Of a stretch of DNA of 64,000 nt, positions 45,645 to 58,451 are shown piece after piece. How positions within the stretch are numbered: the stretch's first letter is position 1; every line of letters starts with the position of its first letter. The translations under genes were made by a program, and so were the position numbers. Below the pieces are notes generated by a model. The model searched no databases and was not told where the DNA came from. It saw only the letters and a list, made by a program, of their open reading frames with translations. Origin of the DNA: Centrapalus pauciflorus (Eukaryota; Streptophyta; Magnoliopsida; Asterales; Asteraceae); contig JAANYP010003716.1 of NCBI GenBank assembly GCA_020465985.1, positions 373,927 to 437,926 of the forward strand, given 5' to 3'.

Positions 45645-48076
45645 TGTAACATCTGGTACAAAACCAGGTTAGCAACTATGACCCAATCAGTATTTATTAG
45701 CAAGTTATAACCTAATCAGTGATCCTTAACAATTAATCAAAGTGATTAACAAAGTTCATAAGGAAATTCAATTCAATTAGAAATAATTTCATCAGTACGA
45801 TTAATCGGCAAATTAATTAATCCGATCGATTTGCGATATGATGGATTAATTCATTTAAGTACATAATTAAATTAAGATTAGTAACACTAATCATGCATTA
45901 ATACACTTACATAACTTTAATTATGCAAGACTAAAACAATTCATTAAACAAATGCATTCAAAAATATTTATCAAATTACATAAAAAGAGAAATACAAGAA
46001 TACATCCTAAATACATTTATACAAAAAAATAAAAATACATGATAATATCTTCAAAAAAACTCCAGTCATAGCTAGTACAATACGAGCTTTTGACTTCAAT
46101 TTTATAATTACATAACCAATCTAAATCAAATCCTTTCACCATCCTCCTTTCATTTCACCATCTATTTTCATTTTATCCAACAATTCACCCCACCTCCACT
46201 TTGCAAGACTCAAACATCTCTATAAATAGAAGACCAATCCTTCATTCATTCTCACACATTTGCAAGAGAAAAAATCCTCTCATCTTTCTCTCTAAAAAAC
46301 GTCCATAGCCACACACACACAACCAAAGTTGTATTCTTTCTTTATTCTTCAAGAATTCAGCTTTTCAAGAGTTTCTTTGGTGCAACTAGGTTAAGAACAA
46401 CTCTTCTACACATTTTCATACTTCTAATACATCAAAGTAAGTAAATACTACCTTATTACTTATTATATTTATATTAATATAAGTCTTGCTTTATATATAT
46501 AATCACCAACAACAACAAGTTTCATAAAAACTCAAGTTTATAAATCACTAGTTTTGTTTTAAGTTTGTTTTCTTCAAATGTGTTTATAAATATGTAAACA
46601 CATAACGTAAGTATAAATAATATGAAAATAAGTTATATAAATGTGTTTCATAACCTTTATATACATGTGGTTTTTGAATAAACAACAAGAATCACAAGTA
46701 GTTCAAGTTTATGAAATCCGGATTTTCGGCAGAAATATTACATCGACTTTGAAAAATCATAACTAATTCATAACTTAACAAAATGAGTTGTTTCTTGTTT
46801 TAAAAGTTATATCTATGTATTAACTAAATATCTGAAGGTTTTAATAAGTTAATATGTTGTTTAGAACCCCCAAATATTATTTGGGAACCCGAAAGTTTGA
46901 AAGCTCAGAAATGGCCAGCATAGGGTTTTTAACGAGCTTTTTCCACAACCTAAACACCTCGAAAAAATGGACGTTCTTAACTTTAGAAATTCTTTCTATA
47001 TAGTAGTTTTAAGACTATGAAAACCAAAACCCAAATCGTTTTGGAGCTTGGTCAAAAACAACCCCAAAGTAGGCCGAAAAACCTTTAAAAAGCTGGAAAA
47101 TTATATATATATAAACTTGACGTTTTAAGTGGGTTTTATTTATAAACTTGTAAAGTTGGGTGATTTAAAACATAAAAACCTTTATACATATATATTATAA
47201 TATGTATGGGAGTTATTAAGTCCCTCATATCATTTAGGACTCGGTTAAACGCGTCCGGTGTCATCACTCATCAACAACGCAACCCGTCATTTTTACGGTC
47301 GATTTTACCATCAACTTACGGTGAGTCTTCATAGCCCCTATTTTCACTATCTATTGGGGTGGAAATACATGCACTATTTTCATATGGACATCAAAACTAT
47401 TTATTTCTTATATGTGTTACACATGTGTCAATGTGGATCCATCAACCCTCATATCATGAACCGTTAATTACATTTATTTGTAAGCGTGAATATATTGTGG
47501 ATAAATCTATCGGGAGTCATGTCCCTCATTCGGGTTAGTCTTAACCGGCTAATGGCAGAATGCATATATATCTAATATACGGTATCACAGTCGGGGATAC
47601 TGCACAGGGCAAACTTATTTAATTAAGCTTCAGTTGCATGGTGGTTTATGTAATACATAAATGGAATTTATGCTTTATAAATTCAACTCATCTGATAATT
47701 TCCAGACAATTGGTCTTTTTGCGTAAACCTATGAGCTCACCAACAATTTGTTGACGTATTTTAGCATGTATTTTCAGGTAATTAAGACATGTTCATTCAT
47801 CGGAAGCGTTCCAAGGTTTCCGTTCATTTTGGAGTCGCATCATTTTCAAACTCGGAGATTTATTTGCATTATTTTTGATAATCCAGTTATGTATTTAAAT
47901 TTCTGTAACTTGCGAATTACTCTTCATTTTATTCGAGCTATGTGAAACAATAAAATATTTTGAAGTTATATCAATGTATTTTTAAAAACGTCCATGTAGT
48001 GGTCGTTCGTTATGATTATGGTTACGCTTCCGCACTCGTCACGCATCGCTGCCAACCGGGGTAGAAGGTTGTGACA
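45645..48076 (+). repeat. 5' LTR of Gypsy-2
   Basis: 2432 bp, TGTAACATCTGG...TTGTGACA. TATA box TATAAATA at 46221-46228. Confidence 0.94.
46221..46228 (+). promoter_or_regulatory. TATA box in Gypsy-2 5' LTR
   Basis: CTCTATAAATAGAAG, conserved in the 3' LTR at 52945-52952. A plausible promoter core, followed by a CT/AC-rich leader. Confidence 0.6.
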
Positions 48077-48079
48077 GAT

Positions 48080-48092
48080 TGGTATCAGAGCC
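48080..48092 (+). other. primer binding site of Gypsy-2 (tRNA-Met)
   Basis: TGGTATCAGAGCC three bases after the 5' LTR; perfect standard match. Confidence 0.9.
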
Positions 48093-48181
48093 ATAGTTAT
48101 AGTGAACTAGGTTGTATTAGTACCCTAGACTATAACTTTTACAAAAACAAAAATCTTTCTTATTTCAATAACTGTGAACAT

Positions 48182-48963
48182 ATGGACCCTAATAATGGAA
48201 ACATGTCAAACAATACGGTCGTTATCCTCTTTGACTCCGAGGATGAATACTCACCCATGGGACAAGGAAACCAAGGTGACACTGAGATGTACTTTGGATC
48301 GGAGACCCACCGAGACCCAATCAATGACGAGTTAGAGGACCCGTCAGAACAAGAGGAGGGAAACTGTGGCCCTGCAACACAAATTACTCCACCATCACCA
48401 CCACGTGTTCCATCCTACACCCTATTCAGAAGTCATCCCAATGGACCATTGAGGAAGTTCACCCCTAGGAAAAGGGTGTGACTGGCACAATGGGAGTCTA
48501 TCCCGGTACCTGGCCATCAGCCAAGCCCGCCGCAGCAGCGTCGGGCAAACGTAAGACAGTGGGGATAGATGCCTCAAACTCTCCAAGAATGGAGAAACAA
48601 GGAAGGGATCCCAAGCCAGTTTAAAGTCGGAACACTATCTTCTCCTCAAGTGCCGACACTTACCCATGAACATAAGCAACAAACAGTGCCTCTGTTGGTG
48701 GCGAGGGCCGCCAGACACGACCTCCAATTTTGATAAATCCACCAGGAGGTCGGTGAGATCTCTGCAAGGATTAAGCAGGAGGCAATGCAAAACACCAACA
48801 TACATTAGGCCAACCAGAATATTCAAGAGATTCAACAAGACGGAATCGACGAATTGTGACAGCGCCTAGCAGCGCCTAGCAGAGCGCGAAGCCTGCAATG
48901 CAGAGCTAACCCAACGACTTAACGCCCTGAAGTACGGCGAAACCCCGGAGGCATCTCATACTT
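48182..48963 (+). pseudogene. Gypsy-2 gag remnant
   Basis: Opens at ATG 48182 with an acidic region (FDSEDEYSPMGQ...) and ends at a stop at 48479-48481 after the basic FTPRKRV. Degenerate gag-like sequence with stops continues to about 48963. The capsid core and zinc knuckle expected before the protease are absent, so a large deletion has removed them. Confidence 0.65.
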
Positions 48964-49189
48964 AGTGTCCCTCTACCATCTTATTGTATTTCCCTAGGAT
49001 TTACTAACTGATGTATCTTTAGGTATGTAAGGCTTTAAAAATTTTCAGAAAATTCCCAACCATATCATATATAAAGATTAGGTATCAAGCACTTTTCATG
49101 GAAAACTAAGTTTAAACTATAACTATGTGCATGAGGATATGTAGTATGACTATCTACCTAAGAAATTTAAAACCCATAGACTTATCCTC

Positions 49190-52100
49190 TTACCCCACTA
49201 GATACCACTTATGCATTTATACTATTTGATACCGGTGCCGATAGGAGCTTTATATCCACTAAGTCTAGTAAGCAGATAAATGTCATTCTTACACCATTAA
49301 GTGTCATTTATGCTATTGAGGTTGACTCTTTGAAATAGAATTGATGCCCGTCAAACTGGGGAGTTTTGACGTTGTCATAGGCATGGATTGACTATCAAAA
49401 AACCATGCGGAAATAGTGTGCAACAAGAAGATGGTTCACATACCCTTAGACAATAAGAAGGTCCTTACTGTCCAAGGCGAAGCAAGAAATACCAAACTAA
49501 GCATCATCTCCAGCATTAGGACTCTGAAGTGTTGTCAAGTAATCCTAGTCCACATGACAGAGAAGGAGCCGAAGGAGAAGCGGCTTGAAGATATTCCTAT
49601 TATTTGTGATTACCCAAAGTTTTTTTTTCCAGAACACTTACCTGGACTCCCACCATCGAGGCAAGCCGAATTCCAAATCGACCTAGTGTCAGGTGCTACA
49701 CCAATGGCTTGAGCACCATACCGATTAGCCCCATCAGTAATGTAGGAATCCTCCAACCAGCTGCAGGAGCTCTTAGATAAAGGGTTTATCAAACTGAGTT
49801 CCTCACTTTGGGGAGCTCTAGTATTGTTCATAAAGAAGAAGGATGGAACCTTCTGAATGTGCATCGATTACCAGGAGCTAAATAAGCTAAACCGGTACCC
49901 ACTCCCAAGGATCGATGACTTGTTTGACCAACTCCAAGGATCAAGCTTATATTCTAAGATCGACCTGAGGTCTGGTTAGAGTCCGCAAGGAAGATATTCC
50001 GAAGACAACCTTCAGATCCCGTTACGGTCATCATAAATTCCTAGTAATGCCATTTGGATTAACTAATGCCCCAATAGTATTCATGGACCTCATGAATCGG
50101 GTGTGCAAACCTTATCTAGACAAATTCGTGAGTGTCTTCATAAATGACATCTTAATCTACTCACAAAACAAGGAGGAGCACGAGCAACATTTAAGACTGA
50201 TTCTGGAGTTGTTGGAGAAAGAACAACTATATGCCAAGCTTTCTAAGTTTGACTTTTGGTTAAGAGAGGTGAAATCCCTCGGTCACGTGTAAAGGAATCC
50301 AAGTCAACCCTGCAAAGATCGAGGCTATCAGGTTTTGGACAACTCCTAGAGCCCTCATAGAGATATGTCAGTCCTTAAGACTTGCCGCTTATTATAGGCA
50401 ATTATCAAAAGTTTCTCAAAGATCACCGGATCTCTAAAAGACATTAAGTATGATTGGGGCGAGGATCAGGAGACATCATTTCATTTATTAAAGCACAAAC
50501 TATGCAGCGCGCCTATTTTGTCCTTACCCGAGAGAAGCGAGAAATTTATAGATTATCATGACGCTTCACACAATGGGTTGATGTAGAAAGATAAGATCAT
50601 AGATTATGCTTCGCAACAACTTAAGGTTCCCGAGATGAATTACACAATGCATGATTTAGAGCTTGGAGTAGTAGTCTTTGTCCTTAAGACTTGGTGACAT
50701 TAGTTGTACGGTACGAAGTGTACTGTATTCACAGACCATAAGAACCTCCAACACACCTTGAACCAGAAAGAGTTGAATATGAGGTAGCGTCGTTGGATGG
50801 AGCTATTAAGTGATTACAACTGTGAAATTCGTTATCACCCGGGAAAAGCTAATGTGGTAGTAGACGCTCAGAGCCGAAAGGAACGAGCTAAGCCGTTAAG
50901 AGTACGAGCCCTAGTTATGACCATTCAACTAAACCTTCCTTCCTTAGTTCATGATGCACAAGTAGAAGCTGTTAAGGAGGAAAATATGAAAAATGAAGCC
51001 CTGCGTGGAATGGATAAATAGTTTGGGTTAAGGGCTAATGGAAATCGATACATCATGAATAGAATCTGGTTACCCTGTTTTGATGGAGTAAGAAAGCTGG
51101 TTATGGATGAAGGACACAAATCAAGATATTCCGTTCACTCCGGATCCGATAAAATGTATCAAGACCTCAATGAGCTATACTAGTGTCCTGACATGAAGGC
51201 TAACATTGCCACATATGTCAGCAAATTCCTAACATGCTCCAAAGTTAAGGCAGAACATCAGAAATCATCTGCGTTATTGCAGCAACCAGAGATTCCCCAA
51301 TAAAAGTGGGAACGGATAACCATGGACTTCATAACAAAACTCCCGAATACATCCAGTGGGTACGATACCAACTGGGTAATAGTCGACCGCCTAACAAAAT
51401 CCGCGCATTCCTACCAATCAAAGAGACCGACAGGATGAATAAGCTAGCCCAAATATACCTCAAGGAAGTCGTCTCCAGACACGGAGTGCCTGTCTTTATC
51501 ATTTCGGATAGGGATAGCAGCTTCACATCAAGGTTTTGGCAATCATTACAAGAGGCGTTCGGTACGCGCTTGGATATGAGTACAGCTTATCATCCACAAA
51601 TCGACGGTCAAAGTGAAAGGACCATTCAGACGTTAGAGGATATGCTAAGGGCATGTGTTATTGATTTAGGCAAGACTTGGGACAGACATCTGTCGTTAGT
51701 CGAGTTCTCCTACAACAATAGTTATCACTCGAACATTAAGGCTGCTCCGTTCGAGGCACTTTATGGGCGAAAGTGTCGATCGCCGAGACTACTGAAAAGA
51801 TAATACAGATTCGTAACCGATTAAAGATCGCACGGGATCGGCAGAAAAGCTATGCAGATGTTAGACGGAAGGATTTGGAATTCCAGGAGGGAGACCAATT
51901 AATGTTGAAATTCTCGCCTCGGAAAGGCGTAATTCGTTTTGGGAAACGAGGAAAACTCAATCCTCGTTATATCGGACCATTCAAGATTTCCAAAATAATT
52001 GGCCCGGTAGCCTACCGACTCGATCTGCCCCCAGAGCTAAGTAATGTACATAATACCTTCCACGTATCCAACCTAAAGAAATGCTTGTCTGACGAAACAC

Positions 52101-52320
52101 TCGTCATACCCATGGACGAACTGGAGCTAGATGATAAGTTGAACTTCATTGAATAACCCGTAGAAATAATGGACCGAGAAGTCATGAAACTAAAGCACAG
52201 CCGAATTCCGATAATAAAAGTCAGATGGAACTCTAAGAGAGGTCCTGAGTTTACATAGGAACGCGAAGACCAGTTTTGCGAAAAATACCCTCAGTTATTC
52301 TCAAATGCTCAATCAGTGGA
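49190..52320 (+). pseudogene. Gypsy-2 pol (PR-RT-RNase H-INT-chromodomain-like), degenerate
   Basis: Protease keeps LFDTGADRSFIS at 49222-49257. Reverse transcriptase (about 49780-50290) keeps KKKDGTF and MPFGLTNAP, but the catalytic motif reads VFINDILIYS (about 50134-50155), the first Asp replaced by Asn. RNase H (about 50540-50880) keeps FTDHKNLQH and RYHPGKANVV. Integrase (about 51050-52156) shows SDRDSSF, YHPQIDGQSERT and a C-terminal NTFHVSNLKKC. A tail (52157-52320) has VRWNSKRGPEFT with TAG for Trp. At least ten stops or frameshifts. Confidence 0.9.
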
Positions 52321-52351
52321 GAATGCAAGCTAATTTCGGGACTAAATTCCC

Positions 52352-52366
52352 TTAACAGGGGGAGAC
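52352..52366 (+). other. polypurine tract of Gypsy-2
   Basis: TTAACAGGGGGAGAC directly before the 3' LTR. Confidence 0.75.
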
Positions 52367-54291
52367 TGTAACATCCGGTACAAAACCAGGTTAGCAACTA
52401 TGACCTAATCAGTATTTATTAGCAAGTTATAACCTAATCAGTGATCGTTAACAATTAATCAAAGTGATTAATAAAGTTCATAAGGAAATTCAATTCAATT
52501 AGAAACAATTTCATCAGTGCGATGAATCAGCAAATTAATTAATCCGATCAATTTGCGATATGATGGATTAATTCATTTAAGTACATAATTAAATTAAGAT
52601 TAGTAACACTAATCATGCATTAATACACTTACTTAACTTTAATTATGCAAGACTAAAACAATTCATTAAACAAATGCATTCAAAAGTATTTATGAAATTA
52701 CATAAAAAGGGAAATACAAGAATACATTCTAAATACATTTATACAAAAAAAAATGATAATACATGATAATATCTTCAAAAAAATTCCAGCCATAGCTAGT
52801 ACAATACTAGCTTTTGACTTCAATTTTATTATTACATAACCCATCTAAATCAAATCTTTTCACCATCCTCCTTTCATTTCACTATCTTCTTTCGTTTTAT
52901 CCAACACTTCACTCCACCTCCACTTTGCAAGACACAAACTTCTCTATAAATAGAAGACCAATCTTTCATTCATTTTCACACCTTTGCAAGAGAAAAAATC
53001 CTCTCATCTTTCTCTCTAAAAAAACGTCCATAGCCACACACACACGCACACAACCAATGTTGTTTTCTTTTGTTTATTCTTCAAGAATTCAAGCTTTTCA
53101 AGAGTTTCTTTAATTTGGTGCAACTAGTTCAAGAACAACTCTTCAACACATTTTCATACTTCTAATACATCAAAGTAAGTAAATACTACCTTATTACTTC
53201 TTATATTTATGTTAATATAAGTCTTGCATAATATATATAGTCACCAACAACAACAAGTTTTATAAAAACTCAAGTTTATAAATCACTAGTTTTGTTTTAA
53301 GTTTGTTTTCTTCAAATGTGTTTATAAAGATGTAAACACATAACGTAAGTATAAATAATATGAAAATAAGTTATATAAATGTGTTTCATAACCTTTATAT
53401 ACATTTGGTTTTTGAATAAACAACAAGAATCACAAGTTGTTCAAGTTTATGAAATCCGAATTTTCGGCTGAAATATTAAATCGACTTTGAAAAATCATAA
53501 CTAATTCATAACTTAACGAAATGAGTTGATTCTTGTTCTAAAAGTTATATGTATGTCTTAACTAAATATCTGGAGGTTTTCAAATTTTAATATGGAGTTT
53601 AGAACCCCCAAATATTATTTGGGAACCCAAAAGTTTGACAGCTCAAAAATGGCCAACATAGGATCCATCAGACCTCATATCATGAACCGTTAATTACATT
53701 TATTTGTAAGCATGAATATATTGTGGATAAATCTATCGGGAGTCATGTCCCCCATTCGGGTTAGTCTTAACCGGCTTACGGCGGAATGCATATATATTTA
53801 ACACACGGTATCACAGTCGGGGATACTGCATATGGAAAACTCATTCGGTTGCATGATGGCTTATGTAATACATACATGGAACTTATGCTTTATAAATTCA
53901 ACTCATCTGATAATGTCCATACAATTGGTCTTTTTGCGTAAACCTATGAGCTCACCAACAATTTGTTGACGTATTTTAGCATGTATTTTCAGGTAATTAA
54001 GACATGCGCATTCAGCGGAAGCATTCTAAGGCTTCCGTTCATTTTGGAGTCGCATCATTTTCAAACTCGGAGATTTATTTGCATTATTTTTGATATTCCA
54101 GTTATGTATTTAAGTCTTTGTTACTTGCGAACTACTCTTCATTTTATTCGGGCTATGTGAAACAATAAAATATTTTGAAGTTATATCAATGTATTTTTTA
54201 AAACGTCCATGTAGTGGTCGTTCGCTATGATTATGGTTACGCTTCCGCTCTCGTCACGCCTCGCGGCCAACTGGGGTAGCAGGGTGTGACA
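52367..54291 (+). repeat. 3' LTR of Gypsy-2, with internal deletion
   Basis: 1925 bp. Compared with the 5' LTR it lacks about 510 bp (equivalent of roughly 46921-47432), the break falling near 53660 at a GGATCCATCA word. Other differences are scattered substitutions and small indels. Confidence 0.93.
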
Positions 54292-55933
54292 CCTTCAATT
54301 TGGAAACAAGAAGTACCCAAAGGCATAAAAAAGCATCCAGATTTGTCTTTTTCTCCTACCACCAACATTTTTCAGTTTTGGTCCTTTGTCATTAGGACCA
54401 CTCACATTTCTTTTGACCCACTCTCACCTACAACAAATTTACCTTTTTCTTTGTTATTGGGACCGCTCATTTCCGTGTTATAAGATAGTAACTTGCCCTC
54501 ACAAACAACCTTAATCTTTTCCTTATCATTCTTTACAATCTTTAGTTGTCTTCTACTTTCAATTGAATTTTTTTTATCATCTCTTTCACTTCAGCTGCAC
54601 TACCAAAGCTCTGCCCTACATGAGAACTATATTTAAAGATTTCACCATCATTATTTTTATGTTTATTCTTGTGCATGCTTTTCAATAACCTCCTCCTAGC
54701 CTTCTTCACTGTATCTTCACTGTCATCACTTGCACTTGAAAATGAATCATCATTTATAACATCCATATCAGCCCCATTTTCATCATCTATTGAAACATTG
54801 CAAACAATTCAACATCTTTGTCTACATGTAATTGAAATGTGACACGTCAACTGCAATCTCATCTAGAAGGTGCTTATCATCTACTATATAATCACTATCT
54901 TCACTCTCACTGTTCTCCTCACCAACTTCTTTGTCTACATGTTGTTCAACATCACTCTCATTATTGTCGTTATCAACATCTTTATCATTGGACCAACCCA
55001 CTTCAGATTCAACATGTTTTTTTCCCATTATCAACAATGGATTCATTATCATGTAAAATGTCATCCAATTTGGAATTGAAAAAGGATCAAAGTCTAACAA
55101 ATCATCAAAGTTAACAGGAATACTATGACTTTGATGTTCAATTTGACTTTCTGGTTGAAAATCAATTGCATGTTCACTTTCATGTTCAATCTGACTTTGT
55201 TGTTGATTATGATCAACCATATGTTCACTTTGATGTTCAATTTGACTTTCAGGTTGAAAATCAATTGCATGTTCACTTTCATGTTCAATCTCACTTTCTT
55301 GTTGATTATGATCAATTCTTTGTTCACTTTCATGTTCAATCTGACTTTCTTGTTGATTATCATCAACTCTCTCTTCACTTTCATGTTCAACCTCACTTTC
55401 TTGTTGTCATCAACTCTCTCTTCACTTTCATGTTCAACCTGACTTTCTTGTTGATTATCAACTCTCTATTCACTTTCATGTTCATCATACCATTCTAACA
55501 TTAACCTCCTACTAGAAGTAGTTCTTTCCTTGTCTGAGGTAGTTATTTCCTTGCCCTTATGATTTCCATTTGTATCCTCTTCAATTTCATTGATTATTAC
55601 CTTTGATGGTGACGTAAAATACGTGTGAACCCTAGTAGCCCAATGTTCAGTATAAACACAAATAAATTTATTCCCAGGTACATGTTTAAACAAGTTACAC
55701 ACATCAGAATCATTACCTAAAGCTTGAAGACCAAAGTCTAAATCAGAGTCTGGAACTTGAAAATGGTAATACATTTTCAAGTCCTCATCAATATACCCTA
55801 AGTCTCGCATAACAAAGTCAATTTCATGAACCGAATATAAATCCATATCCACCAAGTCTATATAGTCGATTTTACCACCCACATACCTCCTTCCTGGAAA
55901 TCCCGTGAAAATCCCACCATGATGAAGCTTCAT
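54292..55933 (-). pseudogene. MULE transposase, N-terminal segment
   Basis: The likely start is ATG 55933 (MKLHHGG.FTGFPGRRYVGG). Residues 1 to ~130 are a PB1-like domain typical of plant MULE proteins. A Gln/Glu/His-rich repeat region follows (about 55100-55480), then an acidic stretch ending SDYIVDD, then the start of the MuDR DNA-binding domain (RRQLKIVKNDKEKI near 54500). Damage: in-frame TAG at 55466-55468, a 4-nt loss near 55411, a stop at 54822, a frameshift at an A-run near 54565, further stops near 54390. Continues at 45639 on the other side of Gypsy-2 in the same frame. Confidence 0.85.
55130..55480 (-). repeat. coding minisatellite in MULE transposase
   Basis: Units of about 50-60 nt encode variants of QQESQIEHESE plus a four-to-six residue spacer (minus strand); roughly six units. 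Two units alternate with an IDFQPESQIEHQSE version. Confidence 0.8.
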
Positions 55934-56250
55934 AGAAAACAAATTTGCATGCCCTACTTTAAGAAACAAAAAACAAACAGGATTATTACACCTCTGTTCA
56001 ACTTCAAGCAATGGAGTACACCAGTGTCAAAACAAACTTACAATAGAGTACATCAGCGTCATAGATTTCACCCCTACGTCGGGTTTTGTAGTTTGAAGAC
56101 ACCATTCTTTGAAGATTTGGGGAAGATGGGTTTCTGATTAATGGTAGGATAAACGTCGAAGATGGGTTTCTGATTAAGGGTAGGATGAACATCGAAGATG
56201 GGTTTCTTAAGCGGGTAATCGTATGATTAAATTAGGCGCCTTAGGCAGAA

Positions 56251-56436
56251 ATACATTTTTGCCCTCATGTGGAAAGCATGTGAGTACAATTCACGTTTCT
56301 CACAAACGTCCGTTTGATTAAAGGACTAAGGGTGTGCAAAATTTCTATTTGAAGTACTGTTGGAGTAATTTTAAATGTTAAAGGACTAAACCAGTCATAC
56401 TGTGTAAACATAAAGGACCAACGGAGTAATTTTCTC
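56251..56436 (-). repeat. right TIR of MULE
   Basis: Inverted copy of 32669-32857; outer end GAGAAAATTACTCC on the minus strand; TSD TAAAATAAA follows. Confidence 0.95.
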
Positions 56437-56445
56437 TAAAATAAA

Positions 56446-56749
56446 AGGGCTAAATAAAAGAAAACTCTAAGATAATGGTGTTTTATGAAAACTTGAAATT
56501 AATATTAAAAAAAAGAAAGAAAGAAAGAAAACGGCCATTGGCCTAGCCCATTTGGGGTGTGTGTGTGTATATATAAAATAAAGTTTCATCATTGACTATA
56601 ATTTGTTGGGCACTTAATAGTCAGAATCTTGATTATTCTTTTATTTCATACACATTTCTCAAATTAAGATTCTAAAATCTTCTATTTTGAGTCTAATTAA
56701 AAGTTCCATTCTAAAATCTTCTATTTTGAGTCTAATTAAAAGTTCCAAT
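56446..56749. repeat. end of split tandem unit, GT/AT microsatellite and 39-bp duplication
   Basis: 56446 to about 56553 completes tandem unit 2 split by the MULE. (GAAA)n and GTGTGT/ATATAT runs lie at about 56512-56576. A 39-bp unit beginning TTCTAAAATCTTC is exactly duplicated at 56670-56708 and 56709-56747. Confidence 0.85.
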
Positions 56750-57402
56750 TAGGATGGGCAAAAATCTCATTATTCCCAACTCGACTTGGTACCATTCCGA
56801 ACTCGTTCCAGTACCGGTACCGATTAGCCGAAGATGATACGGTATTCGGAACCTATATGTGACTTAAATCGGGAGACGGGAAAATGGTAATTGGGACTAG
56901 CTTAATTCGGGAATTTCTGGTACAGTTTTTAAAATTCCTAATTTAATTGCATATCTTTTCCTAATTCTAATTAGGTGCAAAATCATATCTAAATCCTGAT
57001 TGCTCTATTATTCATCACTTGACAAAGAATTCAATGGAACTCGTGAATTAGATCAACTATTTTGAAAAAAGAAACACAAGTCAATACGAAAAATTTTATG
57101 TCTTGAAAAAGTTTTTGGTTCAAACAAATAAACTAAGTCATACACTCATACATGGTACTGTAAAAAATTTATGGTTCAAATGGGCGATTTATGCATTGTA
57201 CGTCATGTATTGTAAGTTGTATATCAAACAACGGTACCATACAAGATTACTATTGATTTTCCGGTACCGAATATGGTACAAGTACCAATCCGAACTATCA
57301 CTACTTGGTACAGTATTCGGACTTGTATTTTCGTCCAATTCAATCGTTGGGAAAACAAAATTGGGATGGGTGGTTACGGTACTACTTCCAAACTCATCCT
57401 TA
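56750..57402. mobile_element. candidate MITE with TAGGATG-like ends
   Basis: Ends read TAGGATGGGCAAAA on the left and TAAGGATGAGTTTG on the minus strand at the right; CCAAT(TAG) occurs at both borders (56745-56752 and 57403-57410). Rich in GGTACC/TACCG words in both orientations. Probably a hAT-type MITE; target length is ambiguous (5 or 8 bp). Confidence 0.45.
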
Positions 57403-57410
57403 CCAATTAG

Positions 57411-58366
57411 TAGTTAGATTAGTTTTAAATATTTAAAAAAGTTCGGGTTTGTCACTCACATTGATGATGTGGTAAATAAAACTATCGACTTGGATATCAA
57501 CAATAAGTCTGGTTCGGTCAAACTTCGGCTCAAAGTTACGGTCATTAATAGTGGCTATAAACACTTTTGATGTGTTGTTGGATACTTGGATTATCATGTT
57601 CTGAATTTATAATTATATATGTATTGGATTAAATTCGTGTTTTCGTGTGAAACGTGTTTTATGTCGTGTCACGTGTCACACGAAATTTTTACGTGTCGTG
57701 TTCGTGTTCGTGTTTCATATCCAGTCATGTTTTATAATTTGTGTCGTGTTCGTGTATTATAAATTTGTATCGTATAAAATTCGTGTCTGACACGACAAAC
57801 GACACGATTTCACGTATTGTTAGGTATAGTCACTAGTCCTTAGTAATTGTTTCATCCTGCTTTGTTGATTGTTACTATTATGACCACTTGTTCTCCGTAA
57901 ATTCTATCTCGGTTGTCGTATACAATCCATGGATAATAGTAAAATATGTCTTTAACGAGGTTAACGATTCTTGAGCAATCATATATCTACCTTAAATCAA
58001 GGGTTTATAATGAAAAGAAACCAACATATATTCACGTTTTTATGTTTTCATCCCTACATGTTAATTTTTTTCTTAAAAAATCCTAAAGTTAATTTTTTTT
58101 TCTTTATGGTTTAGTGAAATTTAGCTGATAGAATCCAATTTTTCAGTTTTTAAAAACCTATTTACTAATTATAATCAGACTTTAATAGTTAAATTTTACA
58201 AAACTAGAAAAAAAATTTTAACTTGATTAATTTTCTAGAAAAAATAACATTGAAAGATGAAAACAAAAAACCATGAAAAATGTTTTTTTTTCAATGTTGT
58301 AGTTGAAAAAATAACAAGTTTAAACATGAAAAATTAGACATAATTATTATCAGCAAAACGAATAGC

Positions 58367-58424
<58 letters not shown>

Positions 58425-58449
58425 TAATATAACTATTTACAAACTCCTT
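57411..58449. other. spacer with CGTGT-rich tract and (ATT)n
   Basis: No gene seen. At about 57640-57820 CGTGT and its complement ACACG recur about fifteen times. A (TTA)n microsatellite spans about 58368-58423. Confidence 0.7.
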
Positions 58450-58451
58450 TT

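Larger units (their letters stand above)
45645..54291 (+). mobile_element. Ty3/gypsy retrotransposon Gypsy-2 inside MULE transposase
   Basis: Plus-strand element with LTRs 45645-48076 and 52367-54291. Flanking 5-bp sequences CGTTC (45640-45644) and CCTTC (54292-54296) are a TSD with one mismatch. Removing the element and one TSD copy restores an uninterrupted transposase frame across the junction, which supports the exact boundaries. Most of gag is missing and pol has many stops and frameshifts. Confidence 0.94.
32669..56436. mobile_element. Mutator-like element (MULE) with two nested retrotransposons
   Basis: Terminal inverted repeats of about 186 bp start GAGAAAATTACTCC at both ends. A perfect 9-bp TSD TAAAATAAA lies at 32660-32668 and 56437-56445. 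Subtracting Copia-2 and Gypsy-2 (each with one TSD copy) leaves about 5.0 kb. It carries two convergent genes: a GRF zinc-finger gene (+, left) and a MuDR-type transposase (-, right). Both are disrupted, and the transposase also has its own frameshifts and stops, so the element is dead. Confidence 0.95.

Noticed and set aside
55094..55498. Repetitive Phe/Leu- or Lys-rich ORFs on both strands
   Set aside because: Off-frame readings of the coding minisatellite in the MULE transposase.
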